36,718 bases of DNA from Bradyrhizobium sp. Gha (GTDB lineage: Bacteria > Pseudomonadota > Alphaproteobacteria > Rhizobiales > Xanthobacteraceae): contig NZ_FOQM01000059.1 of assembly GCF_900113735.1 (NCBI RefSeq), forward strand, positions 1 through 36,718, given 5' to 3'. Shown piece by piece: positions 17,884-27,024 of this stretch. Under the pieces are notes generated by a model. It did not search any database. It worked only from the letters and a program-made list of their open reading frames with translations, and had not been told where the DNA came from. Within the stretch, counting starts at the first letter, position 1; every line of letters begins with the position of its first letter. Made by a program: the position numbers and the translations under genes.

Positions 17884-18476
17884 TTGCCATCATCGATAAC
17901 TACGATTCCTTCGTCTTCAACATAGCCCGCTATTTCCACAAGCTCAGTGAAGCAACGGAAGTGATCCGAAACGACGCTATCAGCATTAGCGAGCTCGTTG
18001 ATCTCAATCCCCGCGCGGTGGTCATATCGCCCGGTCCCTGCACCCCAAATGAGGCGGGAATATCGACAGCAGTGGTCCGCGACCTTTCTGGACGCGTACC
18101 AATTCTCGGCGTTTGCCTTGGACATCAGTGTATTGCGAGCGCTTTTGGAGGACGGGTGGCGCGAGCGCATCGGCCCATGCACGGTCGGCGCTCATACGTT
18201 GCGCATGACGGCCGAGGGTTATTCGGGGGGCTGCCAACCCCGCTTGAAGTCGGACGCTACCATTCTCTTATTGTCGAGCTTGATCAGTCGTGTGGGCAGA
18301 AGCTCATAGTGACAGCGCGTTCGGAGGAAGGCGAGATCATGGCCCTCACGCACCGCGACTATCCCACCTATGGCGTCCAGTTCCATCCCGAGTCGATCCT
18401 TACCCCACAGGGTCACGTCCTACTTACGAACTTCTTGCGACTCACAGCGAACTTCCGAAAGCACGCGGGGCAATGA
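17880..18476 (+). CDS. pabA: Aminodeoxychorismate synthase glutamine amidotransferase
   Basis: A 198-residue class I glutamine amidotransferase that feeds ammonia to PabB. It starts at a TTG overlapping the pabB stop, giving MIAIIDNYDSFVFNIARYF. Motifs: VVISPGPCTPNEAG (oxyanion loop region), the nucleophile cysteine in GVCLGHQCIA, HDGRGLFGGLP, RYHSLIVE and the His-Glu pair in GVQFHPESILT. PabA and TrpG are close relatives, and some PabA proteins serve both enzymes; the partner gene supports the pab assignment. The frame is intact. Confidence 0.9.
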   Translation: MIAIIDNYDSFVFNIARYFHKLSEATEVIRNDAISISELVDLNPRAVVISPGPCTPNEAGISTAVVRDLSGRVPILGVCLGHQCIASAFGGRVARAHRPMHGRRSYVAHDGRGLFGGLPTPLEVGRYHSLIVELDQSCGQKLIVTARSEEGEIMALTHRDYPTYGVQFHPESILTPQGHVLLTNFLRLTANFRKHAGQ

Positions 18477-18570
18477 GAGGCTCGGCCTCCCGATCAAGAT
18501 GGTGGACCGTTACTTTCCGACGTGGTTCGAAGGCGAGCGTTATACGACAGGTATTTTGTGGTAATCAGCG

Positions 18571-19086
18571 CTATTCCGTGCTTGGCTCCGCCGGCAACGG
18601 CGCGCCTCCGACAGAGACCGCACCTTGCGGTTTTGAGGGCCGGACGTCTCTCTTGGCCGGCTTGGATGTGGTGCGCGGGAGCGGCGGAGAAGCTGCAGGA
18701 GCAGGAGAAACGACAGGCGCCGGCTTCTGCAGCTCGTCGATTCTTTGGGTCAAGGCTTCGATCTGGCCCGAGATCCGGTTTAGCTCGGCATGCTGAGCAT
18801 CGAGGTTGCGATTGAGCTCGACAATTTCATCGGCTGTCTTCTGCTGCCCCGATTGGATCCCTATAAGGACGTCCCTGTCCTCAGGTGACAAGTCGCGAGT
18901 GGGAGCCACTATTTCATGCGCCGGCGGCGCCTCGGCAAACGTTTCGATTTCAGTCCAAAAGTAGGCTCCCCCGGCGCCAAAAGCGAGCAAAACGGCAACA
19001 AGAGCAAAGATCCAACGAAAGCCTTTCGATGGTCTCTGCAAGGCCAGTGGCAACTCCGATGCTTGGGATTGATCCGTCACAGCCAT
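18571..19086 (-). CDS. Membrane-anchored coiled-coil hypothetical protein
   Basis: A 171-residue protein from the ATG at 19086 (AVTDQSQASELPLALQRPSK), with GAAGAG 7-8 nt upstream; a longer frame goes back to 19143. One membrane helix lies near residues 24-45 (GFRWIFALVAVLLAFGAGGA, then YFW). Next comes a coiled-coil-like segment (DVLIGIQSGQQKTADEIVEL, NRNLDAQHAELNRISGQIEA), then a Pro/Ala/Lys-rich tail (PAPVVSPAPAASPPLPRTTS). The bulk is probably periplasmic. This layout is common among unannotated Bradyrhizobium proteins (from memory). It converges with pabA. Function unknown. Confidence 0.72.
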   Translation of the reverse strand: MAVTDQSQASELPLALQRPSKGFRWIFALVAVLLAFGAGGAYFWTEIETFAEAPPAHEIVAPTRDLSPEDRDVLIGIQSGQQKTADEIVELNRNLDAQHAELNRISGQIEALTQRIDELQKPAPVVSPAPAASPPLPRTTSKPAKRDVRPSKPQGAVSVGGAPLPAEPSTE

Positions 19087-19672
19087 ACCCGCTCTCTTCA
19101 CTCGATCTGCTTTGGTTGTTCTCGTTGCCGCGATAGCAGGCAATGGTCAAGAGCTGCCGCGCGCCGCAACCGCCCCCGCAACGTTCACAGCAATGTTGTC
19201 CCCTGGTCTTCATCGCTTCGAAGTTTGTGCTTTAGGAGCGACTTTCGACGATCCGGGGCACGCCAAACCAGAGGCGAATCAAACCGCACGCGCCTTTTTG
19301 TTGGCTGATCATGCCATGAGGGCGTACGTAAGATTTCAGAAAGGCAAACATGTTCGACGTCTACCCAAACGATAGACATCATTGCTCGTCGTACCCAAGC
19401 GAGCTCGACCATTTGTCATAGGCCGTTCGGCAAATGGCCAATATAGAACGCACGCCTGGCGAGCGACAGCCCGGAGACCAGGTCGGCCATTCAGAAACAC
19501 GAGCACTACATTCGTAACGGAACGGCTCGAAGGGGTGGATCCCTACAGAAACCTGAACAGACCATCTCAACCGCCGGGGGCTCGATTAGAGCCATACCAG
19601 CGGCCTGTCCGGCTGCGCACCGCCGCGAGAGGCCTCGCAGAATCCCAGCGCGCCAAATGTCGAGCGCGGGTT
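19087..19672. other. Intergenic region, no supported gene
   Basis: Frames of up to 151 codons cross this stretch, but they are Arg/Ser/Pro-rich without motifs, and none has a good ribosome binding site. I see no IS remnant. Confidence 0.35.
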
Positions 19673-19771
19673 CTAAATGAAAGCAAACGCGAGCAGGCTA
19701 GAACAAAGCAGCGCAACGCCAGCGGCGGTCAGCGCCAACAGGCTACCGGACATAATGTCATGATTGCGCAT
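19673..19771 (-). CDS. 32-residue single-pass membrane peptide
   Basis: A short frame reads MRNHDIMSGSLLALTAAGVA, then LLCSSLLAFAFI, then stop. GGAGG lies 7 nt before the ATG at 19771, a strong start signal for so short an ORF. The first nine residues are polar and the other 23 almost wholly hydrophobic, so it should be a single membrane helix with nothing beyond it, like the small subunits of membrane complexes or membrane-stress peptides. There is no homologue I can name and it has no clear partner gene beside it. Confidence 0.5.
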   Translation of the reverse strand: MRNHDIMSGSLLALTAAGVALLCSSLLAFAFI

Positions 19772-20096
19772 GAACCGTCCTCCACGGGCTCCGAAGGCAG
19801 CAGCGCGGGCTGTCTTGCGGTGTTAAAGTCCCCCTAAATTACTACTCGAATTCGCTGCACTATTCCTGCGGCCTCCTGGCAAAAAACACATTTTTTGGGC
19901 GGAATGATCGCGCTGATAGGCTGCTTCCGGCAAGAACAATCGGTTATCTAGGGTCCCGCCGGCGAATCTCCGGCGTCCCGGAGTAGCTGTTGGCGGCGAA
20001 TACACCGGTCCGAGAGACGCGTAGGGCCGCCCCTTTTTCAAGGCACCGGCTGTGAGCCGCTTCATCATTGCGATAAATTATTTTGAGTAATAACGC

Positions 20097-20216
20097 ATGC
20101 GCGGTCTTCTGATTCTCCTCGCGGCGTTTACGATCATGTTGACCGCACGCAGCCATCACCAGAAAGGCTTCGAGCCACGTCAGACGACGCCCATGCCTCC
20201 CGTCAACGTGCCGTAA
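20097..20216 (+). CDS. 39-residue putative exported or lipid-facing peptide
   Basis: The frame starts at ATG 20097 (MRGLLILLAAFTIMLTARSH) and ends in a polar, proline-rich tail (QTTPMPPVNVP). The N-terminus looks like a signal sequence or membrane anchor. The ribosome binding site is weak (TGAG 9 nt upstream). No homologue recognised; it is reported because the hydrophobic start followed by a compact polar tail is not typical of random frames in DNA this GC-rich. Confidence 0.35.
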   Translation: MRGLLILLAAFTIMLTARSHHQKGFEPRQTTPMPPVNVP

Positions 20217-20894
20217 CGCAAGCACCATCTCCGAATGACTTGACGCACTTTATCAATATCGGGAAGCAATTAGTGACACGGCTCATCTCCGCGATCGGCG
20301 CCGCCGCCTTGAGGTCGTTCTGTCAATTACGGAAACTGTCGCAGCACCAGCTGAGGCCGGTCGCGCGGGCGAAGCTCACGGAGCTCATCGCTGACACTTC
20401 GCTGGCCGCCATCTCTGCGGACGATCCACTCCGGAAGGAAAGGAACCGATCGTTGGCATTTCGTCGACATCGAATGGTCGACATATGAGGAAGCCCGGCG
20501 GCGCGCGCTGAAGCTCGTTGTTCTTCAGGCAAAAGATCCGGAGCAACGTTGCACGCAAGCGAACACAACGGCGATCAAGGCAACACCTTCATATTCATCT
20601 TGCATCAAAAGCCGCCGCCCCAAATATAAGAGCCTATCAGTTCCTGCCGCAGGAACGCTGGACTACAACGTTTTTCGCCGACACCGTCGTTGCCAGGATT
20701 CCCAGCATTGCAAGCGAACAATCGTGGTTGCCGCCACACAGCCGATAGCAGCAGACCTTCTCAGCTTCCCAAGTAATTGCAAATTTTCTGTGATGACGCC
20801 TAACAACAGTGGCACACGCCGCCGCAACAGCCGCGGCGACACCACTTACATGACCGCCAGAGGAATAAGGTTCAGCACCGTCGGCGGACTCCAG
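20217..20894. other. Intergenic region downstream of the glutamine-synthetase remnant
   Basis: An 82-codon plus-strand frame at 20240-20488 and others nearby show no recognised motif. This stretch is probably degraded sequence. Confidence 0.3.
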
Positions 20895-22022
20895 CTAAAT
20901 GATCTCGAAATATCTCCGACGTTCAAAATCGGTGACCTGATGTTGAACGATCTCCCACTCCCAACGCCGCGAGCAAGAAAACGTTTCAACAAACCTTTCT
21001 CAGAACACATCACTGGCCGCTGCAGACTGCGAAAAGCGAGCAGTTGCCTCTGATAGGCTTTGAGGCAGTCTAGCACACGGAAGACACATCTCCACGCCTG
21101 CATCACCGACGATCGAAGCCGGCAGTGCCGATCCTGTCTCGACGCCCAATATGCCGGAACCAATCGCAGATGCGAGCGCAAGATATGGGTTCATGTCTGC
21201 GCCAGGCAGCCTATACTCCAGGCGATGGGCTGATGGCTCTCCGGGAATGGAGCGGACCGCGCAGGAGCGGTTGTCAACTCCCCAGCTTGGATAGATTGGT
21301 GCCCAGCAGCCTGGAACCAATCTTTTGTAGCTATTGAAGTTTGGCGCCGCGAGCACACAGAACTCATTCATGTATCCTAGCTGTCCGGCGATGAATTTCT
21401 TCATCAGGTTCGAGACGTTGCCCAACGCTTCACTGTCGTAAAACACATTCCGGCCATCCGAGGACATCGAGATGTGAATATGGCCGGACTGGCCGGGCCA
21501 TTTTTCGGAAACCTTGGCCATGAATGTAGCCATCATGCCTCGGGTTTGCGCCCAGGCCTTTATCATCGACTTGAATATGGTTGCCCGATCGGCCGCTTCC
21601 AGCGCATCACAATGACGAATTGACGCTTCGACCACGCCAGGTCCCGTCTCAAAGTGTATTCCGCTGAGAGGTATTCTAGCCTTTTCACAAAGCGCTAAGA
21701 TCTCATCGAACAGCTCATGTTGCGCGACAGATCGCGCAATCGAGTAGCCGAACGGGCCACGCGTTAAAGGAGCCCACTCCTCGAAGGGTTTTTCTTCAAT
21801 CGTGTCTGCGTTCTCCTTAAACAGCATAAATTCAAACTCGAACCAGACAGTGCAGTCGTATCCGTGGTCAGCAGCCCTGCGCAGGACCTTACGCAGAACA
21901 CCGCGCGGGCAGATGTTCTCATGCGCGCCCGTGAATTCCGCGAGATAGAGATATTGATCGCCGAGATGAGACACCGAACGGCCGGTGCCTGATAGAATAC
22001 GCAGGTCAGCATCTGCTGGCAT
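20895..22022 (-). pseudogene. Glutamine-synthetase-family gene, N-truncated with an in-frame stop
   Basis: The reading frame matches the ATP-dependent glutamine synthetase/gamma-glutamyl ligase family: WFEFEFMLF (metal-binding Glu pair), GIHFETGPGVVEASI, MMATFMAKVSEKWPGQSGHIHISM, NSYKRLVPGCWAP, NRSCAVRSIPG and HRLEYRLPGADMNPYLALAS. It begins at MPADADLRILSGTGR, which in relatives lies roughly 100 residues inside the protein, so the beta-Grasp N-terminal domain is missing. A TGA at 21000-21002 interrupts the frame, but it then continues ERFVETFSCSRRWEWEIVQH to QRRYFEII-like family C-terminal sequence (here ERRRYFEII) and a TAG at 20895. It abuts the truncated end of rtxA. It might once have been a ligase of the same pathway, but that is inference. 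Confidence 0.85.
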
Positions 22023-24191
22023 TCGCGCAGTGCTGCTTCATCCGAAGAGGCAACGTCTCAAGTCCTTGGATGAGCTGAAAACTCGCAAACGGCGCTATGG
22101 CCGCGCCGGTATCGCGCAACCAGGTCATGCGAGCCTTGAGGAGGAATTCACTCTTTCCGAGATCGCCGACTTCTCGCACAGCGTTATGCCAGACAATTCC
22201 CCCGTGCGCTTCGTCGGGACGGTTAAACAATGGAAAGCGGGACGCTCCCCGGTAGCTGAACTCGCCGTTGTCAACGATCAGCCCGCCCAGCGTCGTGCCA
22301 TGGCCCGATATATATTTCGTCGCGGAGTACGTCGTAATAGCAGCGCCGAGATCTGCGGGCCGACACACCAGGGGCGTGGTCGTATTGTCCACGACCAGTG
22401 GCACTCCGTATTTTCTGCCAATCTCCGCTAACTGCTTGACCGGGAGCGGAATAAGACATGGATTGGAGATTACCTCTCCAAACAGGCATATCGTGCGATC
22501 ATCAATAGCACGCTCGAACGTCTCGGGCCTCCGAGGATCTGCCGTCCTGACGCTAATGCCGAGCCGCTTTAATGTGTTGTGGAGCCGATTCCACGTATTG
22601 CCATATAGATACGGAGAGGCGACGACATTGTCGCCCACTTCGCCACTTGACAGGTTGACGATGGCAAGAAACGTCGCCGCCTGACCTGACGCAACGGCGA
22701 GCGAATCGCTTCCCATGTCGACGGCGGTATAGCGCTTCTCCAGCGCGCGGGTCGGATTGATAATCCTTGTATAGGTGAATCCATCGGCCTTGACGTTATA
22801 GACGTCAGCGATGTGGTTTAGATCGCCATCGAGCTCATAAGCTGTATTCTGATAAATCGGCACTGCGACAGCTTTCGTTACCGGGTCGCGCCGATAGCCC
22901 GCATGAAGAACAGCAGTCTCGGCAGGAAGACACGGCTGCCGGTCCCCAACCGCTCGAGCCGGGAGAGCCGCTGCTACTTGCCCCGGCACTGGCCTTTCTG
23001 ATCGAGCCTGGCCGGACCGAAAATAGGTACGAAAAGCGCACCCCAACTGCTCAATCCAGATGCAACCGACGCGAAAGCTGCGCGTCGCAAGATGCAGCTT
23101 CGAGTAGACGTAAAGATTGTGGGCCGCCAAGTGTCGATAAAGTCCCTCGAACCCCGCCTGGTCCACAATTCCGGACGGCGCACTGAAAGCAACGCAGACC
23201 GGCGACTGCAAGTCCGGAGACAGCAGCGGAGACGCAACCCCTTCGAGTTCTTTGATAATACCGTCTCTAACCTTTTCATACTTAAGGCGCCTCGCATCGA
23301 TGCCCTCCTCGTGCAAAATCTTCAAGGCCATTGCAGTGGCCTGAACGATGTGGGTAGGAGGGGTCGACCGCCACTCACCGGTGCGCTCGAGCGAGAGCCA
23401 CTGATCTCTTACATCGAGCACAAACGATCTCGGTTCTTGAACCGCATGCTCCAGCAGTAGTCGCGAGGCGACGACAAACGCTACCCCCGGCGGCCCTTCT
23501 ATGCACTTGTTGCTCGATGTGACCAATACGTCGGGTCCACGATCGCTCATGTCGATGTTGAGGGCGCCAAAAGAGCTCATTGCATCGATGATCGTCTTTA
23601 CGCCACGTCGCTTCGCCTCCCCCACTAACTCTTGCAACGGATTGACCATCCCAGTCGTTGTCTCGCAATGCACGAAACATAGGTGCGTAACGTCAGGATG
23701 TTTGGCTAGATATTCACCGATTTCTCGAGGATCCAACGGATCGGTCGCTCGCTTGACGAGCTTCAGCGCCTCGACGCCCCACAGTCGCAAAATTTGTAAA
23801 ATGCGCTCGCCATAGATGCCGCTTATGCAACAAGCGGCTTATGGATCCGGGACACGAATGAAGAGAGAGCCGCCTCCATTGCAAAGGAGCCGCCTCCCTG
23901 AATAGGCACCACCGAATAATCCTCAGCATTTCCCAAAAGGCTGAGTATCAGCCGCCTCATGCTGGCGGTCACCTCCTTGAACTCGTCATCGCGAGATGCG
24001 AGGTCAAGCTGCATCTGGCTCCTCACCGCCAGCGATAACGACAATGGACCAGGCGTCAGCAAAGAGCGCTGTCTTGTCAAACCGTTCTCGTTAAGTTGTG
24101 TTCTTAGTTGGATTTGGAGTACGCCAAGGTCACCAGACGCCTCTCTGTGGCGTGCCGCATTCCTCCGTAAACAGCTCGAATGAAGCGTCAT
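22006..24191 (-). pseudogene. rtxA: Rhizobitoxine synthesis fusion protein RtxA, frameshifted and C-truncated
   Basis: RtxA of Bradyrhizobium fuses an N-terminal class V aminotransferase to a C-terminal O-acetylhomoserine sulfhydrylase-like domain that makes dihydrorhizobitoxine. Both are here. The aminotransferase has LLTPGPLSLSLAVR, VPIQGGGSFAMEAAL, CFVHCETTTGMVNPL, TIIDAMSSFGAL and the cofactor lysine in VTSSNKCIEGPPG. The sulfhydrylase has VPIYQNTAYELDGD, YTRIINPTRALEKR, ASGQAATFLAIVNL, PYLYGNTWN, VVDNTTTPL and the lysine in TYSATKYISGHGTTLGG. One T seems deleted on the coding strand near 23829: HKPLV runs into a stop, while the shifted frame resumes CISGIYGERILQILRLWGVE. The protein stops at MKQHCANASRC, about 120 residues short of typical sulfhydrylases. 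The start at 24191 is uncertain; conserved sequence begins near residue 40. Confidence 0.83.
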
Positions 24192-25532
24192 AGATCGCCG
24201 CCGTACTTGCCGCCGACTTCAGCCCCGCAAGATGACAAGCCCAGTTTTCGTCCCAGATGCACAGCGATCCTTCACAACGGGTTCATCGAACCCATTCAGA
24301 TTTCTGATGGCTCGCGGCTCGATGCAACAGGGCTCTGTCGCTGTTTGAGGATTTCGGACACTGATGTCAGTCATTGTCATTTTGAGATCGTACAACTTGA
24401 CGTTAGGGGCGTTTCAACCCTCTCCAACGATCTTCTCGCGTATTCCTGACTTCACTCTGGTGGCGACAAGCCGTCTTACGCAGAGGCGAGCGGAGGTTCG
24501 CAGCAAGCTAGAAATTTTGAGAGTTCGGCCCTCGCGGCTCCGCCTGCCAGTACGACACTTGCAGCAATCCAGTATCGCTGCTTCCACGTGTGGTTCTGGC
24601 GAAGGGTTCAACAGCGGTAAGTCGCTTGCGGGTTGCCCGATGCCGGCACCTCCAAAGCTTACCTCCCCCCATAGCCGGCATCACGTCGCTAGGCATTTAA
24701 CGAAACGGCCTTGGCAGGCCGAGGTCGTGTCGAGCTCGATTACAACTGGCGACTTTGTATCTGGCGTGAACAACGATCAGTTTGACGTCTCCGGCGAACC
24801 GCCCGGCGCCGCTGTACTTTCTGCACTGAATTGCCGGAGAGCGTGAAACAGACATATCTCTTTCGTAAAGGGATCGCCTTGGCAGCGCCTCTCGGCTCTA
24901 TACTCCACTTTACGGGGCGTAACGTCAGATCAATCGATCCTGCTGGGTCAGATTGCCGTGTTTGCGGTTGGCACAAAGCGCGGCTTCCGAGGTGAGTAGC
25001 GAGACATCATCGACGCAAGCACCTAGAGTTGTTGCGAATCCCGTGAACCTCACTTCCGAGCCGCTGTGCTGCCGTTGACGCCTCTGCAGCACATGCTCGA
25101 TCCTACAAGCTTCCATCGGCGGCGCCGTTAATCCGGCGGCAACGGAGCCGACGCAATGTTGCTTAGTATCGCGCGCCCTCGGGTCTCCCGTCCGGTCGAT
25201 AACGCCGACCTTGCCCGATGCGGCGTCCCGAAGAGCTGTCCTCGGCCTGGCCGTTCCGGGGCTCGGCGCGGATAATCGTGGTGCTGATAGTTGAGCGGCA
25301 TTAGGTCCAATTCTACGCACGCGCAGCGGTCGATGCGGAGGATGGGCAACGCCCTACTGAGAGCAAGGCCGAACAGGACGAGCCGGCCGGGCAAGATCTT
25401 TCCTAGTTCTTGTGCAATGACGATCGGCCAGACAAACCAACTATCGTCAGCGCACATAACGTATCTCCCATGGCCGCGCTTTATTTACCTCTTCGACAGT
25501 CATCGAGGGGGCGAGCCGTGCGGTTGTGACGC
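24192..25532. other. Long region without a supported gene
   Basis: Frames of up to 160 codons occur on both strands (for example 24364-24846 plus, 24925-25320 minus, 25128-25457 minus), but none has a convincing motif or start signal. A minus-strand stretch just before rtxA reads STAAIYDASFELFTEECGTP, which may be the tail of a lost gene. This looks like decayed island DNA. Confidence 0.3.
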
Positions 25533-25754
25533 GGCGCTCTCGCCGAGGCGGCTGCGAAGTACGGGACTCCGAAGATCCTCTACATGGATCAGGGCCGCCA
25601 AATCACCAGTGCGACCTTTGCTGGCGCGCTGACGAACGTGGGATCAAGATCTCCATGGACGCAGCGGTCGTGAAATTGACAACATCGGCGGCAGTGGCGG
25701 TCGCTTAAGCAAGAAGGCATCTATTTCAACGGAAAACGCGATAACTATGCATGA
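25533..25754 (+). pseudogene. IS3-family transposase (OrfB) remnant
   Basis: ALAEAAAKYGTPKILYMDQG is followed by RQITSATFAGAL, the block around the second catalytic Asp of IS3-type integrase-core transposases (usually DQGSQFTS). After a frameshift the next blocks are GIKISMDA and then, in another frame, WRSLKQEGIYFNGKRDNYA, corresponding to the family's RLWRSLKYEEVYL. No orfA or terminal repeats are seen. It is a dead fragment. Confidence 0.75.
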
Positions 25755-25923
25755 GCGCCCAGCCGATATCAGCTTTATGTGACCCCTACCCTCTACTCAT
25801 GAGAAGACTTGAAGACGTGGCACGTATATCGCATTCCGCCGCTGCCCCCGGTGGTTCCTGATGGGCGTCAAGGATACTGGCAAAATTAACGCGCGTGTTT
25901 TCATTGCAAGCACTCGGACTACA

Positions 25924-27024
25924 TTAGGAGATATTGAGGATCTGCTCCAGTCGCGCGACTTCGTCCCGCAACATTTCGATAGCCGCGTCGCGATTGTCCG
26001 AGACATTCCAGGCGGTGTGGACTGCCGCTTCAGCATGAGAGGAGGCCGATAACGCTCCCCTCTTTGTAGTTCGGAAACGCCACCACGTCCGAAATATCCG
26101 CCGATAGAGTTCGGTTACCTCCTGTCCCGTGTCCATAACTCCGGCTTTCCGGGCGTGCAGCAGTTCCTCCTCATATCCGAGTTCTAGAAAAAGCTCGGCG
26201 CCGACCAGATTGGTCACTGTTTGCATCTCTTCGACGCTCAATTGAGATCGCCATGCCTCAACAGAACCTTGGTCGATGGTGGTTCGTTCTAGTATTTTTC
26301 GGTCTCCGAAGCTGCTGGTTCGGAGATAATCTGCTTGTTTCATGTCCGAAGATGTGAAAGCCGCTGGATCACACTCGAGCGCCGCCAGCAGCCGCCGAAC
26401 TTCCTCGTCAGGATGCGCCACGAACATCTCGTATTGCACCCAGTGTGTTTGCGGGCGAGTACGGTGCGCAGCTAACCTAGGAAGGCCCAGAACTAAATCG
26501 GCAAGCGAGGATATGATCACGTCGGGCATACGGAGCATGAGATCGACGATACTGGAGACGCTGACAGTATGCGAGCTTTCTGCCCGGAGCGGGATGCCCC
26601 ACGTAGATTTCAAGGAAGCAGCGATTGCATAGGGATTGCGCATCAGAAGGATATGTGGCGCTTCTGGGTAGACCGAATCGAGAAAATCAAGAACCGTCCA
26701 ATATCGTGGTGTCTTGTCTAAGATGACCCGCTTGCCCGCTTCTGCGAGATACTGATCGTATGCTGCATCCGCAAAAGCGCGGCTGGCCGCCGCGCGACTT
26801 ATCCGCCCCAAGAATTGAGAGGTCGCGGCCTCAATCAGTGCACTCCCCACCGGATGGCAAGAATCCACCCGGCCAAACGCTTCAAGCGCCAGCATCAACC
26901 AGGGCTCAGGGGGAGCCACAATGTCTGGATGATGCTGGAGCAGATGCGCCAGGAGCGTGGTCCCGGATCGTGGAAGACCGAGGAGAAAACAAACCGCTGG
27001 CGAACGGCCAGAACGTATGCTCAT
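25924..27024 (-). CDS. Sulfotransferase family protein
   Basis: A 366-residue PAPS-dependent sulfotransferase. The 5'-phosphosulfate loop is GLPRSGTTLLAHLLQHHPDI near residues 16-35. PEPWLMLALEA follows, then VILDKTPRYW. The 3'-phosphate-binding block is ILLMRNPYAIAASLKSTWG near residues 125-145. The C-terminus (about 300-366) ends in DAAIEMLRDEVARLEQILNI, a likely coiled coil. The enzyme would move sulfate to a hydroxyl of a sugar, lipid or peptide. Rhizobia use such enzymes on Nod factors and surface polysaccharides (NodH, NoeE), but the sequence here is not close enough for me to name the substrate. No PAPS-synthesis genes or Nod genes are adjacent. The start at 27024 has a weak ribosome binding site; an in-frame TGA lies 6 nt upstream. 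The frame is intact. Confidence 0.85.
   Translation of the reverse strand: MSIRSGRSPAVCFLLGLPRSGTTLLAHLLQHHPDIVAPPEPWLMLALEAFGRVDSCHPVGSALIEAATSQFLGRISRAAASRAFADAAYDQYLAEAGKRVILDKTPRYWTVLDFLDSVYPEAPHILLMRNPYAIAASLKSTWGIPLRAESSHTVSVSSIVDLMLRMPDVIISSLADLVLGLPRLAAHRTRPQTHWVQYEMFVAHPDEEVRRLLAALECDPAAFTSSDMKQADYLRTSSFGDRKILERTTIDQGSVEAWRSQLSVEEMQTVTNLVGAELFLELGYEEELLHARKAGVMDTGQEVTELYRRIFRTWWRFRTTKRGALSASSHAEAAVHTAWNVSDNRDAAIEMLRDEVARLEQILNIS

Noticed and set aside
16474..18476. Anthranilate synthase trpE-trpG
   Set aside because: The catalytic block reads PIKGT, as in PabB, not the PIAGT usual in TrpE; no other trp gene is nearby. Some doubt remains for the shared amidotransferase.
21000..21002. 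In-frame TGA in the glutamine-synthetase-like gene as selenocysteine
   Set aside because: Relatives are not known selenoproteins, no SECIS-like hairpin is evident, and the gene is also N-truncated; a nonsense mutation is simpler.
24364..24846. 160-codon plus-strand frame as a gene
   Set aside because: No motif, no ribosome binding site, and composition typical of a non-coding frame.
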